DNA of 19,354 nucleotides from Aureococcus anophagefferens. Lineage: Eukaryota > Sar > Pelagophyceae > Pelagomonadales > Pelagomonadaceae. Location of the stretch: contig NW_008705607.1 of assembly GCF_000186865.1 (NCBI RefSeq), positions 65,248 to 84,601 on the forward strand, written 5' to 3'. Below are positions 1-7,418 of this stretch, piece after piece. The notes below the pieces were generated by a model that did not search any database, was not told the DNA's origin, and saw only the letters and a list, made by a program, of their open reading frames with translations. Within the stretch, counting starts at the first letter, position 1, and every line of letters begins with the position of its first letter. Both the position numbers and the translations under genes were made by a program.

Positions 1-2016
1 GTCGCGCTGCCGCCGACGTTCGAGACGAAGATCGGCGTGCCCTGCACGGGCGACGAGACCGTGGGCGAGCTGTTGGACGAGGTGCTCAAGAAGCTCGCGG
101 CGCGCAACGCCAAGCCGCCGCCGCCCTTCCCCGCGGGCGGCGGCGGCGACGCGGCCGCGGCGCCGCCGCCGCCGCCGCCGCCGGCCAAGGTCACGGCGAC
201 GCGCGACGACTGCGTGCTCAAGGTCGCGGGCAAGCGGTCCTACCTCGCGCTCCTCGACGCGCCCCTCATCGCGTCGGCGGACGTTGTCTTCGCGCTGCGC
301 GACTCCGTGAAGCCCGTGCCGACCGTCGGCGTCGTCCTCGAGGCGAATCTCCTCCCCGAGGAGACCGCGGAGCTCGCGAAGGCGCGGGCCCGCCTGGGCG
401 CGGCCTTCGACCTCGAGCGGCCCCTGGGCTCCAACGAGATGGCCCAGGCGCTGCGCGAGAAGCCGCCGAACGTCGCCAAGCTCGAGCAGCTGCCCGACGC
501 GACGCTGGAGACGTACGTGCCGCAATTGGTCCAGGCGCTCAAGCGGCCCGAGGGCGCCGAGGCCGTGGCCAAGTTCCTCCTCGCGCGGGCGCTCATGAAC
601 CCGCCCTACGTCGGCGCCTCCGTCTTCTGGGCCCTGCGCAGCGAGATGTCCAAGGGCGGCCGGTGCGCGGCGAAGCACGGCGCGGTCCTCGCGGCCTACT
701 TGGGCGCGTGCGGCCCGTCGGCGCGGTCCGAGCTCGAGAAGCAGGTCGTGCTCGACAAGATTTTACGGAACATCACGGCGGCGGCGGCGGACATGGACGA
801 CAAGTCGCAGCGCACGTCCTTCGCGCAGCGCGAGCTCCGGCGCCTCTCGCGGGCCGGCGAGTTGCCCGCGGGCATGGACCTGCCCTGCATGCCGGGCAAG
901 CGCGTGGGCCGCATCTGCCCGGACAAGTGCCGCGTGCTCAGCTCCAAGGCCGCGCCCATGCTCCTCATCTTCGACGACGCGGAGTTCGGCGTCCGCGACG
1001 GGCCGGGCCAGCCGAAGCAGCTCGCCATCTTCAAGACGCGCGACGACCTGCGCCAGGACGCGGCCATGCTCCAGTCCATGCGCCAGATGGACGCGCTGTG
1101 GCTCAACGCGGGCCACGAGTGCTGGCTCCGCACCTACACCGTCGCCGCGACGGACGTCGACGTCGGCTGGATCGAGGTCGTCCGCGGCGCCAAGGAGACC
1201 GCGGAGATCCAGTCCGTCTGGGGCTCGGGCGCCATGGGCGCCTTCCAGAACAACACGCTCAACTCCTACCTCGTGGAGCACAACGACGACCCGAAGATGT
1301 ACCAGGGCGCGCAGGAGCGGTTCTGCGCGTCGTGCGCCGCGTGCTGCGTCTCGACGTACGTTTTGGGCATCGCGGACCGGCACAACGGCAACATCATGCT
1401 GAGCACGGACGGGCGGCTCTTCCACATCGACTTTGGGCACGTCCTGGGCCACTTCAAGAAGATCAAGGGCACGGGCATCAAGCGCGAGAAGACGAAGTTG
1501 GTATTGACGCCGGAGATGATGTTCGTCATCAACGAGGGCGACTCCGTGAACATGAACGACAGCTTCGCGACGCAGTGCGCGACGCTCATGAACGTGCTCA
1601 AGGACCAGGGCAACGTGGCCCTGCTCCTCCAGACGCTCAAGGAGCTCGTGCCCGCGGAGCTCCCGGAGCTCGACGAGGAGTCGATCATGTGGCTGCCCGA
1701 AGTTTTACTAAAAGGCGAGAACGACCTGCGCCAGGAGCTGTCCAACGGCCTCAACGACTGGGTGCGCCGCCTCGACAACGCGAACCACAACCGCATCCAC
1801 CAGGGCGGCCCGCCGAGCGGCTCGAAGCCCAAGCCGCTCGGCCAGGACCACCGCCGCGCGTCGACGGTCATGGAGGCGCAGATCGAGGTCGAGGAGCTCC
1901 GCAAGCTGCTGAGCGCGTCCGAGGCGAAGAACGCGGAGCTCGAGCGCGAGCTCGCGGCGCTGAAGCTCGCGAAGACCTCGAACTTCCTCGCGAGGCACGC
2001 CAAGGGCGGCGCCTAG
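1..2016 (+). CDS. Class I-like phosphoinositide 3-kinase, 3' part (5' end outside window)
   Basis: Phosphorylates the 3-OH of phosphoinositides at membranes. The frame is open to the left window edge, so the start is missing. Codons 1 to ~110 resemble a Ras-binding domain (DDCVLKVAGKRSYLALLDAPL), broken by a Pro/Ala/Gly-rich insert (nt ~109-186). A helical PIK region follows (LETYVPQLVQALK, then VFWALRSEM). The kinase domain shows the ATP-site lysine in FKTRDDLRQD (AAG at 1033), the catalytic loop GIADRHNGN (DRHN from 1375) and the DFGH metal motif (1429-1440). The activation loop is basic (KKIKG..IKRE), like class I enzymes. I see no C2 domain between the Ras-binding and helical parts. After the WVRRLDNANHNR helix that normally ends p110 proteins, about 70 extra residues end in a heptad-like coiled coil (nt ~1865-1980). 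It converges on kynureninase 68 bp away. Kinase identity is near certain; class I assignment is likely. Confidence 0.93.
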   Translation, partial: VALPPTFETKIGVPCTGDETVGELLDEVLKKLAARNAKPPPPFPAGGGGDAAAAPPPPPPPAKVTATRDDCVLKVAGKRSYLALLDAPLIASADVVFALRDSVKPVPTVGVVLEANLLPEETAELAKARARLGAAFDLERPLGSNEMAQALREKPPNVAKLEQLPDATLETYVPQLVQALKRPEGAEAVAKFLLARALMNPPYVGASVFWALRSEMSKGGRCAAKHGAVLAAYLGACGPSARSELEKQVVLDKILRNITAAAADMDDKSQRTSFAQRELRRLSRAGELPAGMDLPCMPGKRVGRICPDKCRVLSSKAAPMLLIFDDAEFGVRDGPGQPKQLAIFKTRDDLRQDAAMLQSMRQMDALWLNAGHECWLRTYTVAATDVDVGWIEVVRGAKETAEIQSVWGSGAMGAFQNNTLNSYLVEHNDDPKMYQGAQERFCASCAACCVSTYVLGIADRHNGNIMLSTDGRLFHIDFGHVLGHFKKIKGTGIKREKTKLVLTPEMMFVINEGDSVNMNDSFATQCATLMNVLKDQGNVALLLQTLKELVPAELPELDEESIMWLPEVLLKGENDLRQELSNGLNDWVRRLDNANHNRIHQGGPPSGSKPKPLGQDHRRASTVMEAQIEVEELRKLLSASEAKNAELERELAALKLAKTSNFLARHAKGGA

Positions 2017-2084
2017 GGCCCCCGCGGCCGCCGGCGCCCAAAAGTCGCGCGCCCCGCCGCCCCCAAGTTTTGCTACAGTCCACG

Positions 2085-3443
2085 CTACGTCTTCTGGGCC
2101 GCGAGGGCCTCGGCGAGGCAGTCGACGAACGCGCGGACGTCGGCGAAGCCGTTGTAGAGCGGCGCGGGCGCGACGCGGATGACATTGGGCCGGCGCAGGT
2201 CGACGAAGACGTTGCGCTTCCGGAGCTCGGCGAAGACGGCGTCGACGTCCGTCGGCGGCGCGAAGAGGAGCGAGAGCTGCGCGCCGCGGCGCGCCGGGTC
2301 GCGCGGCGTGACCTGGTCGTGGCTCCCCGGCGGGAGCAGTTGCGCGAGCAGCACCTCGAGGTAGCCCGTGAGCGCGAGGGACTTGGCCCGGAGCTTCGCC
2401 ATGGTCGCCGCGTCGTGGAGCGCGTAGGCCTCCTTGAGCGCGACCATGGGCAGCGTCGGCGGGTTGCTGAGCTGGAGGCCCGGCGCGCCCGCGCGGAACT
2501 CGGGCTCCCGGGCCATGCGGAAGCGGCTCGACCGCTCGTTGCCCCACCAGCCCCGCAGGGCGCCGTCGAGGGCCCGCGTGTCGTGCTTGTCGTGGACGAA
2601 CGCGCCCGCGAGCGCGCCCGGCCCGGAGTTGAGGTACTTGTAGGAGCACCAGCACGCGAAGTCGACGCCGTCGGCGTGGAGGGCCAGGGGCACGTTGCCC
2701 GCGGCGTGGGCGCAGTCGAGGCCCAGCACAGCGCCGGCGCCGTGGGCCGCGTCGGCCAGCGCCTTCGCGTCGTACCATTCGCCGCTGTAGTACTGCAGCG
2801 CGCCGACCAGGACGACGCAGCAGCGGTCCCCGAGCTCCGCGACCGCCGCGGCGAAGTCGGCGCCGTGGGGCACGCGCACGATGCACGCCGCCGGGTCGCG
2901 GCCGTGGTGCCGCACGACGGACTGGACCGCGTACTCGTCCGAGGGGAACGCCATGTCCTCGACGACTATCACCTCGCGCGCGCCGTCCGGCCGGTAGAAG
3001 GCGCCGAGCAGCAGGTGCAGGTTCACGGTGAGCGAGTTCATGATGACGACCTCGCCCGGCTCCGCGCCGACGAGGCGCGCCGCCTCGGCCTCGGCCAAAT
3101 CCTCGATCGTCCACCACGCGACGCCCGGATTCGGCTTCCCGGGCTCGTCCTCGAAGTGGCCCTCGACGCCGAGCGCCGCCCAGCGGTCGAGGTCCGCGAG
3201 CACGGCTTGCTTCGTCGACGCGGGCTGGAGGCCCAGCGAGTTCCCGCAGAGGTAGACGCTCGGCCGCCCGGCGGCGTCGGCCGCCGGAAAGAGGAACTTG
3301 TCGCGGAAGGGCCGCAGCTCGTCGGCGGCGTCGGCTTTCGCCGGGAAGTCGGGCGACGCGACGGTCGTGCCCAGGGACGTCGCGTGCGCCTCGACGGCGG
3401 CGAAGCACGGCAGCGCGCGCGCGCTCGCGGTCACGGACGCCAT
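2085..3443 (-). CDS. KYNU: Kynureninase
   Basis: PLP enzyme that cleaves 3-hydroxykynurenine to 3-hydroxyanthranilate and alanine, on the route from tryptophan to quinolinate and NAD. The single 452-residue exon is close to the human length of 465. Family blocks appear in order: CGNSLGLQP, NSLTVNLHLLL, FPSDEYA, GALQYYSGEW, LDCAHAAGN, then the PLP-lysine motif CWCSYKYLNSGPG (Lys codon at 2639-2637, residue 269), GWWGNE, and the C-terminal NVIRVAPAPLYN. I chose the ATG at 3443. The frame is open to an ATG at 3536, but the extra 31 residues are not family-like and would run toward the neighbouring gene. It is head to head with kynurenine 3-monooxygenase, the preceding enzyme, across a 119-bp gap. 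No targeting sequence is obvious, so it is probably cytosolic. Confidence 0.96.
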   Translation of the reverse strand: MASVTASARALPCFAAVEAHATSLGTTVASPDFPAKADAADELRPFRDKFLFPAADAAGRPSVYLCGNSLGLQPASTKQAVLADLDRWAALGVEGHFEDEPGKPNPGVAWWTIEDLAEAEAARLVGAEPGEVVIMNSLTVNLHLLLGAFYRPDGAREVIVVEDMAFPSDEYAVQSVVRHHGRDPAACIVRVPHGADFAAAVAELGDRCCVVLVGALQYYSGEWYDAKALADAAHGAGAVLGLDCAHAAGNVPLALHADGVDFACWCSYKYLNSGPGALAGAFVHDKHDTRALDGALRGWWGNERSSRFRMAREPEFRAGAPGLQLSNPPTLPMVALKEAYALHDAATMAKLRAKSLALTGYLEVLLAQLLPPGSHDQVTPRDPARRGAQLSLLFAPPTDVDAVFAELRKRNVFVDLRRPNVIRVAPAPLYNGFADVRAFVDCLAEALAAQKT

Positions 3444-3562
3444 GCTGCGGTAATATTCGGCGAGCTTTTTGCTTGAAGCCACCAGCACAGGCGCAGAGCG
3501 GTGCTTCGACCGTCGCGCGCTGCCGGCGCAGACCACACGCGCACACCCGCCTGCAACAAAAC
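3444..3562. promoter_or_regulatory. Shared divergent promoter region of KYNU and KMO
   Basis: 119 bp separate the proposed start codons of kynureninase (minus) and kynurenine 3-monooxygenase (plus). The region is less GC-rich than its surroundings and contains an AT-rich TAATATT stretch at 3451-3457 and a CAACAAAAC leader just before the KMO ATG. With so little space, both promoters and both 5' UTRs must overlap or share elements, so co-regulation is likely. That is inference; no defined factor site was recognised. Confidence 0.55.
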
Positions 3563-5038
3563 ATGGGCCTCTTCGCTTCGAAGCCCGCGCCCTACGCCGA
3601 CGGCGAGACGTCCATCACCATCGTCGGCGCCGGCCTCGTCGGCAGCCTGCTCGCGGTGGTGCTGCGGAGCAAGGGCTACGACGTGCGCATCTTCGAGCGC
3701 TACGGCGACATCCGCGCCATCCCGAGCGTCGGCCGGTCCATCAACCTCGTCGCGACGGTGCGGGGCTTGCGGGCGCTGCGCGCGCTTCCGCCGGACGTCT
3801 GCGAGAGGCTCCTACAACTCGGCACCAAGGTCACGGGCCGCGTCATCCACACGACGGACGGCGAGGCCTTGTTCCAGCGCTACGGCAAGGACGACAGCGA
3901 GTTCAACTACAGCATCTCGCGCTACGAGCTCAACAAGTTCCTCCTCTCGGAGGCGGAGCGGGCGGGCGCGGAGATCCGCTTCGGCCACCGGCTCGTCGGC
4001 GTGGACCCGGAGGGCGTCACGCTGACCTTCGACAAGGGCGACGGCGCCTTCGACGTGACGTGCCTCGGCCCCGTGCTCGCCTGCGACGGCGGCGGCAGCG
4101 GCGTGCGGAAGGCGCTCGGCGACGTCGCGACGGAGGCGCTCCTCGACAGCGGCTACAAGGAGATGCTCTTCCCCAAGGGCACGTCCCTGGAGACGCACGG
4201 CCTCCACATCTGGCCCCGGGGCACGCACTTCCTCATGGCCCTCGCGAACCTCGACGGGTCCTTCACGGGGACGATCTACATGGTCAACGAGGGCGACGGC
4301 GCGACGTTCGCGAGTTTGGAAAACGGCGGCGTCGAGGCCGCGGAGAAGTTCCTCGAGGAGGCGTACGGGGACGCGCTCGCGCACCTCGGCGGCGCGAAGC
4401 GCGCCGCGGAGCAGCTCGTGAAGAACCCGCGGGGCATTTTAGGCACCGTGCGGACGAAGACGTGGGCGTTCGGGGGCAAATTGGCGCTCGTCGGCGACGC
4501 GGCGCACGCGATCGTGCCCTTCTTCGGCCAGGGCATGAACTGCGGCTTCGAGGACGTCGACGTGCTCTGCGCGCTGCTCGAGGCCAAGGCGCCGCCGGGG
4601 TCGGCGGCCCCGGATTTCGCGGGCGCGTTCGCGGAGTACGAGGCAAAACGCAAGCGAAACGCGAACGCGATCGCGGACATGGCGCTGGAGAACTACGTCG
4701 AGATGATGGACCGGACGGGGGACCCGGACTTCCGCAAGGCCAAGGCCGTCGAGAACGCGCTCGAGAACTCGGCGCTCGGGTCGCGGTTCCGGAGCCGCTA
4801 CGCGATGGTCTGCTACGGCGGCGGCCGCCAGCCGGGCGGCGTCCAGTACGACGACGCGCTCCAGCTCGGCAAGGTCCAGTGGGACATCGTCTGCGAGCTC
4901 GCGGCGGGTTTGGATGATCCGGAAAACGCCGCGGAGCACCTCGACGAGGCCAAGGCCGCGGCGCTCCTCGACTCGAAGCTCGCGCCGCTCCAGGCCGAGC
5001 TCGGCGTCGACCTGTCGACGATCTCGCACCACGCCTAG
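3563..5038 (+). CDS. KMO: Kynurenine 3-monooxygenase (FAD, NADPH)
   Basis: Flavin monooxygenase that hydroxylates kynurenine to 3-hydroxykynurenine, the substrate of the adjacent kynureninase. At 491 residues it matches the family (human 486). The FAD Rossmann motif ITIVGAGLVGSLLAVVL lies near residues 18-34, followed by the family signature GRSINLVATVRG and SISRYELNKFLL. In the middle, GLHIWPRGTHFLMALANLDG matches the substrate-domain signature. The second FAD motif is ALVGDAAHAIVPFFGQGMNC, followed by GFEDVDVL. The mammalian C-terminal membrane helix is not visible; the last ~40 residues are soluble-looking (Ala/Glu/Leu-rich). I chose the ATG at 3563 because upstream in-frame sequence is low-complexity and has no ATG. 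It is a single exon, and its 3' end is 34 bp from the converging stop at 5073. Confidence 0.96.
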   Translation: MGLFASKPAPYADGETSITIVGAGLVGSLLAVVLRSKGYDVRIFERYGDIRAIPSVGRSINLVATVRGLRALRALPPDVCERLLQLGTKVTGRVIHTTDGEALFQRYGKDDSEFNYSISRYELNKFLLSEAERAGAEIRFGHRLVGVDPEGVTLTFDKGDGAFDVTCLGPVLACDGGGSGVRKALGDVATEALLDSGYKEMLFPKGTSLETHGLHIWPRGTHFLMALANLDGSFTGTIYMVNEGDGATFASLENGGVEAAEKFLEEAYGDALAHLGGAKRAAEQLVKNPRGILGTVRTKTWAFGGKLALVGDAAHAIVPFFGQGMNCGFEDVDVLCALLEAKAPPGSAAPDFAGAFAEYEAKRKRNANAIADMALENYVEMMDRTGDPDFRKAKAVENALENSALGSRFRSRYAMVCYGGGRQPGGVQYDDALQLGKVQWDIVCELAAGLDDPENAAEHLDEAKAAALLDSKLAPLQAELGVDLSTISHHA

Positions 5039-5072
5039 GGGTCTGTTCTAACTCGCGCTCGTTCGGTTCTTG

Positions 5073-6375
5073 TCATCGAGGGGGGTCGAAGGGGAAGCGG
5101 TCCCCGGGCTTGAGGTTCGGCGGGATGGTCACCGCGACGGCGCGCCCGTCGGGGAGCGTGTACGAGACGACGGAGCCGGGCCCCGCGCCCGCGGGGACCT
5201 GCAGCGTCGTGGCGGGGACCATCTCCTGCTCGGGCGGCTGCACGTCGACGACCTGGGCCGCGGGCGGCGCGGCGCATGCCCCGACGACGACGGGGTTCGC
5301 GCCGGGCACGCCGACGACGTGGCCCACGACGTCGCGGCTCATCTGCGGCGCGGCCGGCGCCGCGAGCCGCGTCCCCGCCGCGAGCTCCTGGAGCGTCGGC
5401 GCGGGGACGGATTCTATCGTCGGCAGCGACGGGTCATGCGGCGTGAACCGCAGGTCGTCCATCGACGGGAGCTGCACGAGAAGCATCGTCGGCGGCGGAT
5501 CCGGCACCTGCACCTGGAAGGCGACCGAATAGCCCGTCGGCGAACCACTTGGGCTCGCGCGCGCTCTCGGCGCCTGCTGGATCCCGTGCGGGAAGGCGAC
5601 CTGGAGCCGCGCGCCGGGCGCGGTCCCGGGCGGCACGGGCGCCCGCGCGCAGCGCGCGTCCGCCGGACCGAGCGGCAGCGTCTCCCAGACGTACGTCGGC
5701 TCCGGCGGCGGCGGCGCTGGTCCCCCGAACACTCCCTTGAGGCGCGCGGCCGTCGTCGGCGGGGGCGGGGGCACCTCGCGTCGCACGATCGCCGTCGCCG
5801 GCGGCGGCCAGGAGAACTCGATGCAGGTCCCTTCCCAGGGAATATCGTGCGCCCCCATGCCTCCGTTTCGGTGTCCCCGCCGGTCGGCGACGCCTTCTTG
5901 CTCTTCGACGTGGACCACGGAGATGGCGTCCGTCGCCGCCGCCGCCTCGAGCGAGACGCCGTGCGCGGCGAACGCCGGCGCGTGCCGCAGGCAGACGGCG
6001 TTCGCGAGCTCGATCCAGGCCCCCCGCCGTCCGTCGCCGAGGCACGTCCTGTGCGACCCAGAGACGAGCGGGCAAACGTAGCACGGGCAGCCCAGCGTCG
6101 CCGCGAGGACGCACTCTTTCGGGGCGAGCCCCACGGACGGGAGGCGGAGGAGGTCGCCCACGAGCGCGTCCCAGCTCCGCGCCCACGCCCCGGGCCGCCA
6201 GAGTCATCGGCACAGATTTCTGCGACCAGACGTTGCCGTTGGGCTCCGTCTCGGCCGTCAGCCAGCACTGGTTCGCCACGGTATCGATGTACACCTTGCA
6301 GCCCTTGGCGTCCTCCAGAGTTTCGGGGATCGCCGGCGTACAGCTGCTGGTGATCGGTTTTCGACGGATGGGCAT
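5073..6375 (-). CDS. Unrecognised protein with Pro-rich modules; one apparent frameshift
   Basis: I do not recognise a named family. The frame starting at 6375 (MPIRRKPITSS) runs to about 6190 (KVYIDTVANQCWLTAETE). The protein then continues in the next frame from about 6185 (WDALVGDLLRLPSVGLAPKE) to the stop at 5073. The switch needs removal of one base and coincides with a CCCC run at 6188-6191; no intron with acceptable borders fits. The restored product is about 433 residues. It has a Cys-rich stretch (LGCPCYVCPLVSG), Pro-rich linkers, and C-terminal modules of the form LQVPAGAGPGSVVSYTLPDG then VTIPPNLKPGDRFPF. From memory, such VPP-x-PG-x-F units recur in algal proteins, but they give no function. 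An upstream ATG at 6534 is possible but runs through repeat-rich promoter-like sequence. It could be an intact gene with an assembly error or a decaying gene. Confidence 0.6.
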
Positions 6376-6595
6376 GGTATGAAGGACGACGGCGCGGGTT
6401 TTGGGGATGAACGACGGCGCGGGTCGGGTGATGGGCAGCAGATGGACGACGGCGCGGGAGGGCAGCCGAATGGACGACGCGCAGGAAGGATGGTGAAGGC
6501 AAAAGTTTGAGAGGAGGCGCAAACCACCGTGCACGTGTCGGCGCGGCTCACGCTGGAGAGCCTCCGAGGCGAGACCAGTCAGGATCAGATCGACG
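6376..6595. promoter_or_regulatory. Divergent intergenic region with four copies of a 14-15 bp motif
   Basis: The 220 bp lie between the unrecognised minus-strand gene and the first ferredoxin-like gene. The motif GGACGACGGCGCGGG occurs at 6384-6398 and 6444-6458, as GAACGACGGCGCGGG at 6409-6423, and in degenerate form at 6472-6485. Start-to-start spacings are 25, 35 and 28 bp, all in the same orientation. They could be regulatory sites for one or both flanking genes, or a decayed tandem repeat. The repeat is seen directly; a regulatory role is inference. Confidence 0.45.
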
Positions 6596-7165
6596 ATGCT
6601 GCGCTGGAGCTTGTGTTCTGCCCTCGCGGCCGTCGCCGCCCTTCACGCCTCGGTGCGTACGCCAGCGTTCATCGCGCGCTCCGGGCCGCGCGCCGTGCGA
6701 GGTCGCGCGGGCCCAGCGCCGTCGCGCCGCACCGCTCCGCTCCTAGGTCGACGCCTTTGGCGCGCGGCCGTCGCGGCTGTCGGCGCCCGCGCGACCAACG
6801 CAGCGAACGACGACGCTGCGCATGGGCTTCTTCGACAACGCGTTCAAAAACGAGGACATGGGGGCGGCGAAGCCCGCGGGAGGCGCGCAGAAGAAGACGG
6901 TCGAGGTGAAGGTCCTCGGCAAGCCCATGCAGGCCCTGCCCGGCCAGCGGCTCAAGGACGTCGTCCGAGCGTCCCGCGCGCCCATCTCGTGCGGCCCGCC
7001 GCGTCCCGACCGCGTCGAGCGGCCCCTCCCGAGCGCCGCCCGCGCCGCAGGTTCAATTGCGAGAACGGCAAGTGCGGCACGTGCGAGAGAAAAGTCAACG
7101 GGCGCAAGACGCGCCTGTGCGTCACGTCGGTGCCGCAGGGCGGCTGCGCGATCACGAAGATGTAG
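6596..7165 (+). CDS. Plastid-targeted ferredoxin-like [2Fe-2S] protein, copy 1 (three exons)
   Basis: Exons 6596-6652, 6747-6988 and 7051-7165 join to a 137-residue protein. Exon 1 encodes a signal peptide (MLRWSLCSALAAVAALHAS). Exon 2 opens with VDAFGARPS, a Phe-led motif typical of stramenopile plastid presequences, then a mature part starting MGFFDNAFKNED and VEVKVLGKPMQALPGQRLKD. Exon 3 gives FNCENGKCGTCERKVNGRK and LCVTSVPQGG. The cysteines are spaced C-x4-C-x2-C, as in plant-type ferredoxins, but the fourth comes only 11 residues later, far nearer than the usual ~29. This suggests a small Fer2-fold electron carrier or a subunit like plastid NDH PnsB3; the exact role is unknown. Both introns are GT-AG, and splicing restores colinearity with copy 2 downstream. 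Confidence 0.8.
   Translation: MLRWSLCSALAAVAALHASVRTPAFIARSGPRAVRGRAGPAPSRRTAPLLGRRLWRAAVAAVGARATNAANDDAAHGLLRQRVQKRGHGGGEARGRRAEEDGRGEGPRQAHAGPARPAAQGRRPSVPRAHLVRPAASRPRRAAPPERRPRRRFNCENGKCGTCERKVNGRKTRLCVTSVPQGGCAITKM
6653..6746 (+). other. Intron 1 of ferredoxin-like copy 1 (GT-AG, 94 bp, phase 0)
   Basis: The donor TCG|GTGCGT follows the signal-peptide codons and the acceptor CTCCTAG|GTCGAC precedes the Phe-led transit motif. Removing 94 bp joins the exon 1 frame to the MGFFDN frame. The paralog has an intron of identical length at the same position with unrelated sequence, which supports the model. Confidence 0.8.
6989..7050 (+). other. Intron 2 of ferredoxin-like copy 1 (GT-AG, 62 bp)
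   Basis: The donor ATCTC|GTGCGG and acceptor GCCGCAG|GTTC join RASRAPIS to FNCENGKCG. The frame changes across it and is restored only by splicing. The paralog has an intron at exactly this position with a GC donor. Confidence 0.85.
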
Positions 7166-7418
7166 GGCGGGTGTATATAAGCATATTGTTGGAGTCGGCG
7201 GCTGCCGGGTTGCCCGCGCGCGCCCGGAGGGTCGCGCTTTGGGACGCAGCTGGTGGCGATTCTTTCTGCGCGTTTTTGTGCGGGCCCCAGGGACCGATCG
7301 TGGACCACGGCGCGGCGCTGGTTAACCCCTTGCTGGCGTCGGCGCAGCGTGGCTCAACATCGGCTCGGTAGGAACCTGTTGTTGACGTCCGGAGTCACTC
7401 AGTCAGCCAGAAGCTGAC
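7166..7418 (+). promoter_or_regulatory. Intergenic region between the two ferredoxin-like paralogs
   Basis: The 253 bp hold the 3' end of copy 1 and the promoter of copy 2. A TATATAA lies at 7174-7180, only 9 bp after the copy 1 stop, so it more likely belongs to 3' processing than to initiation at the ATG at 7419. No gene, tRNA or mobile element was seen here. Confidence 0.35.

Noticed and set aside
663..3476. Very long plus-strand open frame (937 codons) across the PI3K and kynureninase region
   Set aside because: It is an out-of-frame shadow: Arg/Ala/Gly/Pro-rich translation with no family blocks, overlapping two well-supported genes. High GC makes stop codons rare.
1708..3564. 618-codon minus-strand frame overlapping kynureninase
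   Set aside because: Same strand but a different frame from a protein with every kynureninase motif; its translation is low-complexity Arg/Ala/Gly.
6155..6200. Short GC-AG intron (about 37 bp) as an alternative to the frameshift in the unrecognised minus-strand gene
   Set aside because: Shorter than any other intron here and with weak borders. A one-base error at the CCCC run is simpler, though RNA data could reverse this.
6212..6224. CATCGGCACAG resembling an introner right end near 6214-6224
   Set aside because: Only about nine bases match, with no partner end or duplication nearby; it lies in coding sequence of the minus-strand gene.
7174..7180. TATATAA as TATA box of ferredoxin-like copy 2
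   Set aside because: It lies about 240 bp upstream of the ATG and 9 bp past the previous stop, so it is as likely to be part of the upstream 3' UTR.
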